A stretch of DNA of 64,000 bases from assembly GCA_910579395.1 (NCBI GenBank), contig CAJTUC010000006.1, positions 44,639 to 108,638 of the forward strand. Direction: 5' to 3'. The DNA is from an uncultured Lachnospiraceae bacterium. Lineage in GTDB: Bacteria; Bacillota; Clostridia; Lachnospirales; Lachnospiraceae. Shown here in pieces: positions 51,558 to 60,314 of the stretch. The first letter of the stretch is position 1. Each line of letters starts with the position of its first letter. Below the pieces are notes generated by a model that worked only from the letters and a program-made list of their open reading frames with translations, searched no databases and was not told the origin of the DNA. The translations under genes were made by a program, and so were the position numbers.

Positions 51558-52583
51558 ATGGAAACCGTAAGACTTGGAAAAACAGGAATTGTAACGAACA
51601 AGAACGCGTTTGGCGCCCTGCCGATTCAGAGAATTTCGGATGAGGATGCCGTATATCTGTTGAAAAAAGCTTATGAAAGCGGAATGACCTATTTTGATAC
51701 GGCGAGATGGTATACGGACAGCGAGCATAAACTCGGGCTTGCGTTTGAGGGAATCAGGGATAAGATTTATATTGCGACGAAAACAGGAGCGAATAATGCG
51801 GAAGATTTTTGGAAAGACCTGGAAACGAGCCTCGAGAATTTGAAAACGGACTATATCGATGTATATCAGTTCCATAATCCGGCCTTTTGTCCGAAGCCCG
51901 GAGATGAGAGCGGGCTGTATGATGCGATGTTAAAGGCGAAAGAGCAGGGAAAGGTAAAACATATCGGCATTACCAATCACAGACTTACCGTTGCGAATGA
52001 AGCGGTCGACAGCGGACTTTATGAAACGCTGCAGTTCCCGTTCTGTTATCTTGCGACCGAGAAGGACATTGCGTTAGTGGAAAAATGTAAAGCGAAAGAT
52101 ATGGGATTTGTTGCAATGAAAGCTTTATCCGGCGGTCTGATCACGAATTCCGCGGCGGCTTATGCTTATCTTGCCCAGTATGATAATGTGCTGCCGATTT
52201 GGGGCGTTCAACGGGAGAAGGAGTTGGATGAATTCCTTTCCTATATCGAGAATCCGCCGACGATGAATGAAGAGATCAAGGCTTTGATCGAACACGACAG
52301 AGAAGAACTGCTCGGTGAATTCTGCAGAGGATGCGGTTATTGTATGCCCTGTCCGATGGGAATTGAAATCAATAACTGTGCAAGGATGTCGTTATTGCTC
52401 CGCCGTTCTCCATCAGCAGGCCATTTGAGCAAAGAGGGGCAGGAAAAGATGATGAAGATAGAAGACTGCATCCACTGTAACCAGTGTAAGAGCAAATGTC
52501 CGTATGGACTGGATACACCTGCACTGCTGCAGAAAAACCTCGAGGATTATAAAAATGTTCTTGCCGGGAAAGTACAGGTATGA
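51558..52583 (+). CDS. Aldo/keto reductase with C-terminal 4Fe-4S motifs
   Basis: A 341-residue reductase. The (beta/alpha)8 part has YFDTARWYTDSEHKLG (Asp and Tyr of the tetrad) and IATKTG (Lys); the usual His lies in QFHNPAF. The C-terminal region (about 260-330) holds CRGCGYCMPCPMGIEI and CIHCNQCKSKCPYGLD, two ferredoxin-type clusters. This fused family is common in anaerobes; its reaction is not known. Start ATG 51558 has AAAGGAGCGGG. It is coupled to the MATE gene by ATGA. Confidence 0.9.
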   Translation: METVRLGKTGIVTNKNAFGALPIQRISDEDAVYLLKKAYESGMTYFDTARWYTDSEHKLGLAFEGIRDKIYIATKTGANNAEDFWKDLETSLENLKTDYIDVYQFHNPAFCPKPGDESGLYDAMLKAKEQGKVKHIGITNHRLTVANEAVDSGLYETLQFPFCYLATEKDIALVEKCKAKDMGFVAMKALSGGLITNSAAAYAYLAQYDNVLPIWGVQREKELDEFLSYIENPPTMNEEIKALIEHDREELLGEFCRGCGYCMPCPMGIEINNCARMSLLLRRSPSAGHLSKEGQEKMMKIEDCIHCNQCKSKCPYGLDTPALLQKNLEDYKNVLAGKVQV

Positions 52584-53908
52584 CAAATGATATGACAAAG
52601 GGTGCCATTCTCCCGATGCTCATCAGGTTCACGATTCCATTGGTATTAGGGAACCTTCTCCAGCTTACCTACAATGCGATTGACGGCATTGTCGTCGGGC
52701 AGTATGTGGGAAAGGAAGCGTTAGCCGCAGTCGGAACGAGCAATCCTCTCGTGACACTCATGATTCTTTTTTTACAGGGAATCTGCCTTGGCGCGGGCAT
52801 CCTGATAGGCACTCTTTACGGAGCGAAAGATTTTGAAACGTTAAAACGTCAGATAAGTACGGCAATGATGGCCGGGATAGGCTTTTCCCTTGCGCTTACC
52901 GTGACTGCATTGGTATTCGCGCCGATGCTGTTGGCGGTTTTGCAGGTGGACGGTGCAATCCGTATGGAAGCGGCAGCCTATCTCCGCATCATCATGTGCG
53001 GTCTGGTATTCAATTTTGTCTATAACTTTTTTGCCAGTACGTTGCGGGCGATGGGAGACAGTAAGTCTCCACTTTACTTTTTGGGAATCAGCGCAGTCGT
53101 GAACATCATCGGAGACTGCCTTTTTGTAATCGTATTTTCGATGGGAACGACAGGATGCGCAATTAGCACGGTGCTGAGTGAAGCGCTGAGCTGCCTTTTA
53201 TGCTGGCTCTATATCAGAAAAAATATCGCGTTTATGAATTTGGGGAAGCAGTGGATTCAGTTTGATCGGGCGCTTTTAAAACAGACGATTAAATACGGCT
53301 TTGTCAGCGCAATGCAGCAGGCGACGGTCCAGCTTGGAAAACTCAGCGTTCAGGGAACCGTTAATACGATGGGCGTGACATCGACGGCGGCTTTTGCCGC
53401 AATCAACCGGATTGATGATTATGCTTATATCCCGGAACAGAATATCGGCCATGCCATGACGAGCGTGATGGCGCAGAACCGGGGTGCTGGGGAGATAAAG
53501 CGTGTAAAAGAAGCTTTCCGCATCGGGATGTATGTGGAACTGGCATACGGCGCCGCTACGGGGATTCTTCTGCTTTTTCTGGCGAATCCGATCATGCGGT
53601 TATTCACACACGATGAGGCGACCATTTTTTTAGGAGAGCAGTATCTGCATCTGATTGCATTCATGTATATCGTACCGGCGGTCACGAACGGCGTGCAGGG
53701 ATACTTCCGGGGAATGGGAGATTTAACAATCACGCTGTGGAGCAGCCTGATCAATATGGGCGTTCGCGTTGTCGTATGCTTTTTGCTTGTTTTTGGCGGC
53801 AAAATGGGCATTATCGCACTGCCGTGGGCATATCTTGCCGGATGGATTGCCATGATGCTGTATGAACTTCCGTTCTTATTACGCAGATTTCGGCTGGTGG
53901 AAAAGTAG
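52580..53908 (+). CDS. MATE family efflux transporter
   Basis: A 442-residue multidrug and toxic compound exporter with twelve hydrophobic segments in two related bundles. MATE blocks are RFTIPLVLGNLLQLTYNAIDGIVVGQYVGKEALAAVG at the N-terminus (residues 13-50) and NRIDDYAYIPEQNIGHAMTSVMAQNRGAG in the second half. Overlaps the reductase gene by 4 bases. The substrate is not known; it is convergent with the kinase gene that follows, with no gap. Confidence 0.92.
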   Translation: MTNDMTKGAILPMLIRFTIPLVLGNLLQLTYNAIDGIVVGQYVGKEALAAVGTSNPLVTLMILFLQGICLGAGILIGTLYGAKDFETLKRQISTAMMAGIGFSLALTVTALVFAPMLLAVLQVDGAIRMEAAAYLRIIMCGLVFNFVYNFFASTLRAMGDSKSPLYFLGISAVVNIIGDCLFVIVFSMGTTGCAISTVLSEALSCLLCWLYIRKNIAFMNLGKQWIQFDRALLKQTIKYGFVSAMQQATVQLGKLSVQGTVNTMGVTSTAAFAAINRIDDYAYIPEQNIGHAMTSVMAQNRGAGEIKRVKEAFRIGMYVELAYGAATGILLLFLANPIMRLFTHDEATIFLGEQYLHLIAFMYIVPAVTNGVQGYFRGMGDLTITLWSSLINMGVRVVVCFLLVFGGKMGIIALPWAYLAGWIAMMLYELPFLLRRFRLVEK

Positions 53909-55312
53909 TTATTTGCTATACATTGGCATATACAGAAACAGTTCCGCCATTCCGTTTTCTGTTTTCAATTCCATTTCGCCCTGGTATTTTCTCACAATTT
54001 CCAGCATGCTTTTTAAACCCAGCCCGTGAGTCTGCTTGTCCTGTTTGGATGATGCGGGCAGGGGACCGTCAGTGAGTGAATGATACTGAATTTCCTGACA
54101 TGCTCCTGCAATGGGATTTCTGACATTCAGACAGAACAAGCCTTTTTGTGCTCTGCTCTCCAGCGTGATTGCGTTGTTTCCTTCTCCACTGCTTCTTTCC
54201 TCGTTGTTTCCTTCTCCACTGTTTCTTTCCTCGTTGTTTCCTTCTCCATTGTTTCTTTCCCGGTTTCCTTTCCTGGATTGCCGGCATGCTTCCATCGCAT
54301 TATCGAGTGCATTGGCGAACAGGGCGCAGAGATCGGTCTGTTCGAAGGGCAGCTCTTCCGGAATATCGATGGAATATACAAGCCGAATGCCATAGCGGTT
54401 CATCTGGTTTTCTTTTACGGCCAGTACCGCATTGACTGTGGCATCGCCGCAGTAGTGAAGGGTTTGTGTAAGAGCGGTATTTTGTGTCAGACTGTCAAAA
54501 TAAGCCTGCTGTTCCTGTGCCGGGAGAGCGGACAGAACCTGTAAATGATTTGCCATGTCATGTTTTAGACGGCGTATTTCAAAATAATGCAGTTCCATCG
54601 CTTCATAATAATTGTGGTTAATGTTTGCGAAGGTATTCTGCTGTTCCAGTTTCTGCTGTTTGGACAGTACGACGATTGCCCATAGCAGACCGATGAAAGA
54701 GAAAAGGGAGATGATGAGGAGGGCGATATATTCCCTGTGAAAATAATCTGTGTCTGCATACAGTATAGAATAAGCATCCCAGAAGGCATTGTCGTAAAGC
54801 AGGACCAGCGAGAGTACGATACCGAGCGGCGGTACAGTAAGCAGAATCAGCAGTTTCCACATCTTGTCGGAAAGCTCATAGTTTTTTTCCGGTGCAAAGA
54901 TTCTGGTCCCAAGGAACAGAAAGAGGGAAAACAGAATACTGCTGAACGAAGAAATCATTGTAGAATAAAGATGGTTATGATAACGCATGTCGGTACTTAT
55001 GAGGTAGTTGTCCCGCAGCGTATTAAAAGCAAGGACCGTACTGGAAAACAGAAGGCCAACAGCAGTTTTTTTCAGAAAACTTCCTTCACAGGTGATACAG
55101 ATTGTGAGGAGAAAAAAGAAAAAGATCGGAAGAATGTTCATAAGATCACCCAGGAAGATGACCATTGCCACAAGCAGGAGGCAGCTGAAGAACATCCAGA
55201 ATCGTTTCAGGCGGTTCCCGGACAGGGGAATCAGTTTTTCGACGGCACTCCGTAAAAAAAGTGCGCACAGTATGTCAGAAATAAACCGTATCAGCGTATA
55301 AGCAAGCATCAT
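53909..55312 (-). CDS. GHKL-type sensor histidine kinase (AgrC-like) with an internal minisatellite
   Basis: A 467-residue kinase with about six N-terminal membrane helices (residues 1-225), a DHp-like helix with the HEMANH-type site read here as RLKHDMANHLQVL (His about 256), and a HATPase_c_5 domain with N box LFANALDNAMEACRQ and G box KQTHGLGLKSMLE. Between these boxes there is a run of 10-residue repeats (GEGNNEER) coded by the 30-base repeats at 54173-54262. It is transcribed from the LytTR gene 30 bases upstream, as in AgrCA systems, but no AgrD/AgrB-type peptide gene is seen. Confidence 0.87.
   Translation of the reverse strand: MMLAYTLIRFISDILCALFLRSAVEKLIPLSGNRLKRFWMFFSCLLLVAMVIFLGDLMNILPIFFFFLLTICITCEGSFLKKTAVGLLFSSTVLAFNTLRDNYLISTDMRYHNHLYSTMISSFSSILFSLFLFLGTRIFAPEKNYELSDKMWKLLILLTVPPLGIVLSLVLLYDNAFWDAYSILYADTDYFHREYIALLIISLFSFIGLLWAIVVLSKQQKLEQQNTFANINHNYYEAMELHYFEIRRLKHDMANHLQVLSALPAQEQQAYFDSLTQNTALTQTLHYCGDATVNAVLAVKENQMNRYGIRLVYSIDIPEELPFEQTDLCALFANALDNAMEACRQSRKGNRERNNGEGNNEERNSGEGNNEERSSGEGNNAITLESRAQKGLFCLNVRNPIAGACQEIQYHSLTDGPLPASSKQDKQTHGLGLKSMLEIVRKYQGEMELKTENGMAELFLYMPMYSK
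54173..54262 (+). repeat. Tandem repeat, 3 x 30 bases, inside the kinase gene
   Basis: Three direct copies of a 30-base unit (54173-54202, 54203-54232, 54233-54262) beginning GTTGTTTCCTTCTCC, with one to four differences. A multiple of three, so it adds or removes 10 residues without shifting frame. Placed within the ATP-binding domain, in the variable loop after the N box. Confidence 0.95.
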
Positions 55313-55341
55313 AATTCTCCGTTTTTATATCCATAAGATTT

Positions 55342-56076
55342 TTATGTTTGTAACGTGTTTGAGCCGATGAGGGAGCGGGCGATTCTGGCGGCGGTCTGTT
55401 CCTTATATTTCCTGCTGCATGGCAGTTCCTGCCCGTTAAGCAGGACGGCATCTGCGCCAAGGCAGTCTACATATTCGGGATTGATCAGGAAGCGCTGGTG
55501 GATTCTGATAAAACGTTCCGCCAGTCTTTTTTCCACATTTTCCAGTTTATCATAAAAAGGGTATTCGCTTTTCTTAGTAACGAGAATGACCTTTCTTCTG
55601 TCAGAATAAAAATATAGAATATCATGGAGACGGAAACGCCAGAGGCCGTCCGTGTTCCTGACGATAAAAATATCCTTTTCTTCCTGCCGCATCTTTTCAC
55701 GGACTCTATGCAGCAGTTCCATTAATTTCTGTGTTTTGACAGGTTTCATGAGATAGTCGAGCGCACCCGTCCGGTATCCGTCAAAAACATAGTCCGCATG
55801 GCCTGTTACGAATACGATCATCAGGTCAGAGTCAAATTCTCTGATCATCTGGGCGGTTTCCATGCCGCTTTGTCCTTCCATTTCCACATCCAGAAAGAGC
55901 AGGTCGATTTCTCCCGGGTGTTTTTTCAGCCAGGAAACTGCATTTGCTCCAGAAGAAAACTCATAGACGATTTCTTCCGAGCCTTCCATCAATATTTTTT
56001 CCAGTAAGATGCGAAGCGCGTCTCTGGCAGACGCTTCATCATCACACAATGCAACACGCAGCATCTCAATTCCCAT
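55342..56076 (-). CDS. LytTR-family response regulator
   Basis: A 244-residue regulator. Receiver domain with ALCDDEAS (acidic pair), phosphoacceptor Asp in LLFLDVEMEGQSG and Lys in ALDYLMKPVKT; then a LytTR DNA-binding domain (about 140-235) with LHDILYFYSDRRKVILV and RFIRIHQRFLINPEYV. Starts at 56076 or in-frame 56064; GAGGGAAAGG lies upstream. LytTR proteins bind 9-base direct repeats spaced about 21 bases; three AAACTTTACA repeats occur in the gap to the ABC transporter. Confidence 0.92.
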   Translation of the reverse strand: MGIEMLRVALCDDEASARDALRILLEKILMEGSEEIVYEFSSGANAVSWLKKHPGEIDLLFLDVEMEGQSGMETAQMIREFDSDLMIVFVTGHADYVFDGYRTGALDYLMKPVKTQKLMELLHRVREKMRQEEKDIFIVRNTDGLWRFRLHDILYFYSDRRKVILVTKKSEYPFYDKLENVEKRLAERFIRIHQRFLINPEYVDCLGADAVLLNGQELPCSRKYKEQTAARIARSLIGSNTLQT

Positions 56077-56198
56077 GCCTTTCCCTCGACCTGCAAACTT
56101 TGGGCCGGTACAGGAAGCACCGGGGCCAAATTCGCGATTGAAATCAGTATAGCATAAATCTTCGTATCTTGCAGTTACAGCTTTCCCTTTTTCCTGCT

Positions 56199-56258
56199 AA
56201 ACTTTACATGGAAAGCTCCAAACTTTACATTTTTTGCAGGGGAACGCCAAACTTTACA
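56199..56258 (+). promoter_or_regulatory. Three direct repeats, candidate LytTR sites
   Basis: AAACTTTACA at 56199-56208, 56220-56229 and 56249-56258; start-to-start spacings 21 and 29 bases. The first two are two helix turns apart, as LytTR dimers need. They lie between the divergent regulator gene and the ABC transporter gene, in a 272-base gap that also holds a hairpin at 56099-56133 (reverse leader). Confidence 0.7.
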
Positions 56259-56348
56259 GGATGGCGGCCGGATATGACATTGTCTCAAGCGCCTTCTTTT
56301 CATCTGTGCTATTGTATTTTTAAAAAAAGAGGAAGGAAAGGGATTGCT

Positions 56349-57131
56349 ATGCTTTATGTAAAAAATCTTTACAAATCTTATGAAACAGGAAAAATGAAAT
56401 ATCCGGTATTGAAGGGCATCGACTTTCATGTGGCACAGGGAGAGTTCGTTGCTGTCATGGGGCCGTCGGGATCCGGCAAAACGACGCTTTTAAACTGTAT
56501 TTCCTGCTATATTCCGTTTGACGAAGGAGAAATCACGTTAGGCGGAAAGTCTCTTGCGGGTCAGAACGAGGCGATGCTCGCGAAGATCAGAAATGAAAAG
56601 CTGGGATTTGTTTTTCAGGATTTCATGCTTCTGGACGGCCTGACAATTCGGGAAAACATTCTTGTGCCGCGCATCGTGCAGGGTGCAGTGAGCGCGGATG
56701 CGGAGATGCTTGCGGATGAACTCGTATCCCTGTTCGGCATCGGTCATATTATGGATAAATATCCTGCGGAGATATCCGGCGGAGAGAAGCAGAGGGCCGC
56801 GGTAGCGCGCAGTCTCATCAATAATCCGCTGATGATACTGGCGGATGAGCCGACCGGAAATCTGGATTCCAAATCGAGTCGCGCCGTTATTGAGGCATTT
56901 GGCAGTGCGCGGGAGAAGATGCAGGCTACGATATTCATGGTGACGCACGATAGCTTTGCGGCTTCTTTCTGTGACCGCGTCATTCTGTTCAAAGACGGCG
57001 TAATCTATCGTCAGCTTGAAAATTCCCGGAACGGGAGTATTCAGTCCGGTAGCGCTCAGGCCGGAAACAGAAAAAGCCGCAGGGAATTTCAGGATGAACT
57101 TCTGAGCGTCATTAAGGAAATGAGCGAATAG
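56349..57131 (+). CDS. ABC transporter ATPase, BceA/MacB-type
   Basis: A 260-residue ATPase. Walker A GPSGSGKTTLL at about 38, Q loop FQDFMLLDGLT, signature ISGGEKQRAAVARSL at about 142, Walker B LMILADEPTGNLDSKS, and H-loop VTHDSFAASFCDRVI. The MacB/BceA type pairs with FtsX-like permeases, as here. ATG 56349 is preceded by AGGAAAGGG; the open frame extends up to 56169 but through the regulatory repeats. Confidence 0.94.
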   Translation: MLYVKNLYKSYETGKMKYPVLKGIDFHVAQGEFVAVMGPSGSGKTTLLNCISCYIPFDEGEITLGGKSLAGQNEAMLAKIRNEKLGFVFQDFMLLDGLTIRENILVPRIVQGAVSADAEMLADELVSLFGIGHIMDKYPAEISGGEKQRAAVARSLINNPLMILADEPTGNLDSKSSRAVIEAFGSAREKMQATIFMVTHDSFAASFCDRVILFKDGVIYRQLENSRNGSIQSGSAQAGNRKSRREFQDELLSVIKEMSE

Positions 57132-57148
57132 AGGGGAGGGCAAGGAAC

Positions 57149-59293
57149 ATGGATATAAATATGGATGAAAAGCGTGTGGAACAGCGAATGACAATGAAAA
57201 AAATGGAGCAGAAGTTACAGCGGGCGGACAGGAAACATGCAAAGCTGTATCTTTTCTGCAATTTTATGGCGCTGATGATCATTTCGGCCTATTCGGCATT
57301 GATGTTTTCACCGACCGTACAGACGGTGTTTCCGTCGGGCGGAGACAGCCGCAAACAGATGAATGCAATTTTTGTGATGACCTTGCTCGGATGCGTGGTC
57401 TTTACGCTGTATGCCGCAGGACTCTTTTTCCGGCATAAATCAAGGCAGCTCGGCATTCTGATGGCACTTGGCACATCTCGGAAAAAACTTCTTCCGGGCC
57501 TCTTCCGGGAAGTGTTCGTATTGAGCGCTTTTTCCTGTACGGCCGGTATCGCTGCGGGATTTCCGTTTGTATGGATCATCTGGAGTGCATTCCGTCTATT
57601 TCTGGTGGACAGCTCGGAGATGGAACTTCATTTCAATTTCAGATGTCTGTTCCTTTCGCTCGCTTTTCTGCTGTTGGTGGTTGGCTTTGCATGTCTGAGC
57701 GCATGGCGGTATGTAAAAAAGACAAATATCATGGAAGTCATCCGGGAAGAGCATATCAATGAGCCGGTGAAGGAATTGGGAAGATGGTGCGGTCCGGCCG
57801 GATTTGCGCTGATTCTGGCCGGAGCCGTTATGGGGTATGCCGCTCCGTTCCTTTGGCAGCGTGTATTCAGCGCTTATCCGCCGGCATGGTGCAGCATCCT
57901 GTATGCGCCGGTCTTTGTGGGACTTTACATGATTATGCTGCATACTGTGGTGAACGGGTGGGGAAGCCGCAGAAAGAATCCGTACAAAAACATTATTTCC
58001 CGCAGTATGATGAAATTTCAGGGAAAGCAGACCGTCAACAATCTGATCATCGTCACGATTCTGATTGCCGGAGCCTGTTTTGCAATTTTCTATCTGCCGG
58101 TCACATCTGCCGGAGCGCTTCTGGAATATGCCGAAAGGCCCTTTGATTATTATTATGAGTACCGTGCAGATCAGCGTGTTCCGGAAGAATATGCCGTAAG
58201 GGAGCTGGCCGGGGAGCATCAGCTTACTTTAAAGGATTGGGAAGAGAGTGAGTATATTATAGTGGGTGCGGGTCGGATAATGGAGGTGGAAGAAGAGGAC
58301 GGCAGGCATTTTCATGTGGAATATATGCCCATTGCTTCGGAATTGAAACTGCTTTCGGAAGATGCGTATGCAAAGATGACAGGTGAAGCGGTACAGATTG
58401 CTCCGGGTACTTACAAGTATATTACGAACCAGGATGAGTCCTCTGTATTTGTGAATGAAAGTGCGGAACATTTGACCAATATGACGACCAGAGCACAGAT
58501 TGAAACCAGTTTTGCCGGTTATCTGCATTACGATATGCTCGTGGACGTGGTTGGTTTTGCAGTGGTGAACAACGAAGATTATGCGAAACTGGCGGAAGGG
58601 CTTTCCGATGAATGGCGGGGATGCGTAGTGCAGTTCAATATTGATGGGAAGGATTCCTATGCGTTCGCAAAAGATTTTTATTATCTGTTTGTTTCTTCTT
58701 TCGATGAACGCTGCGAATATACCGGCTATTATGACAAAGTATATAAGATCATGTTGGAAGAGGAAGGAAAAGCCTATTGGGGAGATTCGGACCCGATCAT
58801 GAAAGTGCATTATGAAGAAATGGACTCCAGCGCATTTAAGCTCAGTTGGCGGTATCAGCCCAAGTTCCGGATTATGGATCAAAATGATTTTCTTGTCACG
58901 ATGGCGGTATTTTTTATGATGTTCCTTTTCATTTTTATCGTGTGTCTTACGACGGCGCTCGTTGTATGCTATACCCGCTGTCAGACCATTGCGTTGAATA
59001 ACCGCTATATTTTTGATGACCTGAAGAAGCTTGGAGCATCTCCTGATTTTATGGGGAAAGAGGTGAGCAGTCAGTGCAGCAATGTATTCAGGATACCGGC
59101 GCTCGTCGGAACGGCTGCGATGTATTTTTTATTCGGTATGATCTTGTATGCAAATGACGGGAGAATTGTTTTTTCGGAAATCATTGCAATGGGTGTCTGC
59201 TTCGGCGTCATCCTGCTGATCGGTATCATGGTATTTCTGCTGTATCGGTTTACTGTCAGAAATATGAAAAAACAGTTGGATATAAGTGCATAG
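57149..59293 (+). CDS. ABC transporter permease, BceB-like
   Basis: A 714-residue FtsX-family permease with ten membrane segments: one at about 30-50, four in the next 200 residues (with KSRQLGILMALGTSRKKLLP, the coupling loop), a long extracytoplasmic domain of about 210 residues (about 330-540), then four at the end. This layout is BceB. BceAB-type exporters usually protect against cell-wall-active peptides and are driven by a BceRS pair; here the neighbour is a LytTR/GHKL pair. The natural substrate is not evident. Confidence 0.9.
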   Translation: MDINMDEKRVEQRMTMKKMEQKLQRADRKHAKLYLFCNFMALMIISAYSALMFSPTVQTVFPSGGDSRKQMNAIFVMTLLGCVVFTLYAAGLFFRHKSRQLGILMALGTSRKKLLPGLFREVFVLSAFSCTAGIAAGFPFVWIIWSAFRLFLVDSSEMELHFNFRCLFLSLAFLLLVVGFACLSAWRYVKKTNIMEVIREEHINEPVKELGRWCGPAGFALILAGAVMGYAAPFLWQRVFSAYPPAWCSILYAPVFVGLYMIMLHTVVNGWGSRRKNPYKNIISRSMMKFQGKQTVNNLIIVTILIAGACFAIFYLPVTSAGALLEYAERPFDYYYEYRADQRVPEEYAVRELAGEHQLTLKDWEESEYIIVGAGRIMEVEEEDGRHFHVEYMPIASELKLLSEDAYAKMTGEAVQIAPGTYKYITNQDESSVFVNESAEHLTNMTTRAQIETSFAGYLHYDMLVDVVGFAVVNNEDYAKLAEGLSDEWRGCVVQFNIDGKDSYAFAKDFYYLFVSSFDERCEYTGYYDKVYKIMLEEEGKAYWGDSDPIMKVHYEEMDSSAFKLSWRYQPKFRIMDQNDFLVTMAVFFMMFLFIFIVCLTTALVVCYTRCQTIALNNRYIFDDLKKLGASPDFMGKEVSSQCSNVFRIPALVGTAAMYFLFGMILYANDGRIVFSEIIAMGVCFGVILLIGIMVFLLYRFTVRNMKKQLDISA

Positions 59294-59312
59294 CGAAGAT
59301 AAGTTTTAGAAT

Positions 59313-59357
59313 GAAATTCGACAAGAGGTTTTAAGCCTCTGCCGAATTTCTTTTTTT
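59313..59357 (+). terminator. Terminator after the ABC permease
   Basis: GAAATTCG/CGAATTTC outer stem with inner AGAGG/CCTCT, followed by a run of T bases. Confidence 0.85.
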
Positions 59358-59380
59358 ATTGAAATAGCAGAGAAAAAGAG

Positions 59381-59420
59381 AGCGTGCAGAGTGTAGAAAC
59401 TCTGACACGCTTATTTTTTT
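59381..59420 (+). terminator. Second terminator at the mobile-element border
   Basis: AGCGTGCAGAGT pairs with ACTCTGACACGCT (one bulged A), then a T run. It lies just before the first gene of the different-looking region and insulates it. Confidence 0.75.
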
Positions 59421-59447
59421 ACCATTAAGCAGAAAGGAGCGGGGAAA

Positions 59448-59639
59448 GTGGCAAGGAAGTATAAAAGATTACGCTATGAGGACAGACGGACAATAGAAAA
59501 GATGCTTAAGGCTGGCGACAGCGTAGTAATGATTGCAGGAGCGCTGGGAGTGCATAGAGATACGATTTACAAGGAACTTAACCGCAGCGGCACAGACCAG
59601 CACACATATACAGCAGACGTAGCGCAGGCGACACTTTAA
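59448..59639 (+). CDS. Small helix-turn-helix protein (IS30-type HTH)
   Basis: A 63-residue protein. The HTH_38-type motif found at the N-terminus of IS30 transposases is visible: RLRYEDRRTIEKMLKAGDSVVMIAGALGVHRDTIYKELNRSG, where VHRDTIYKELNR is the recognition part. The rest of a transposase is absent, so it is a stand-alone DNA-binding protein. GTG 59448 is used; AAAGGAG lies 10 bases upstream. First gene of the mobile region. Confidence 0.75.
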   Translation: MARKYKRLRYEDRRTIEKMLKAGDSVVMIAGALGVHRDTIYKELNRSGTDQHTYTADVAQATL

Positions 59640-59672
59640 ACCCAGAGGGGCAACGAAAGAGAGGTAAACAGT

Positions 59673-60293
59673 ATGGCAGCAGTAATGATGCAGGCACACG
59701 GCACAGAAACAATGATAGTAAAGGACGGCAATAAGTATAGCGCAGATTTCAGATATAAAAATGTTGATTATGAGCAGGACGAGTATAACGGCAGATGCTA
59801 TTTTCTTGATACGTCAAGAAGTTTTACCAGCCAAGTAGCCAGAGAGGGCGGCTTAGTGCGCAGGCGAATAAGCAGGGCTGCATATGAAGAGGCAAAGGCA
59901 GCAGCTATTAAGGTAGTTGAGCAGGCAGCGGCACTGGAAGAGGCGGCAAAAGGGACGCAGGAAGAGTGGGAAAAAGCGCTTGATTTGTTCGGGGAGTATC
60001 TGACGGGAGAGCAGGAAGAGCCGAAACGCCAGAAAGTGAGAGAGCCATACACAAGGGAAGAGTTAGAGGCTGTATATGACAGAAAGATAGAGGCAGAGGT
60101 TAGGCACTGGGGAGAGCATAGTTTCTGGGCGAACATGGCAAGGGAAGTGAAAGCAAAAAGGCTGGAAGAGTTTGACGCTGGCAAGGTAGTGGGCGTATAC
60201 AGCAGCGAGTACCACGCAGACGGCATGGACTGGGCAGACAATTACTATAGCGACGGTACGACAGATAAGAGCTGTTACGGCTATTCAGATTGA
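59673..60293 (+). CDS. Unknown protein, acidic and helical
   Basis: A 206-residue protein I do not recognise. The first 60 residues have short strands with aromatic residues; residues 65-150 are charged alpha-helix (AAYEEAKAAAIKVVEQAAALEEAA) with coiled-coil character; the end is rich in Tyr, Asp and Ser. GAGAGGTA precedes ATG 59673. Codon use as in the rest of the element. Confidence 0.6.
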   Translation: MAAVMMQAHGTETMIVKDGNKYSADFRYKNVDYEQDEYNGRCYFLDTSRSFTSQVAREGGLVRRRISRAAYEEAKAAAIKVVEQAAALEEAAKGTQEEWEKALDLFGEYLTGEQEEPKRQKVREPYTREELEAVYDRKIEAEVRHWGEHSFWANMAREVKAKRLEEFDAGKVVGVYSSEYHADGMDWADNYYSDGTTDKSCYGYSD

Positions 60294-60314
60294 AACGAAA
60301 GAGAGATAAACACA

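Noticed and set aside
54173..54262. CRISPR array
   Set aside because: Repeats are contiguous with no spacers and are in frame in a kinase gene.
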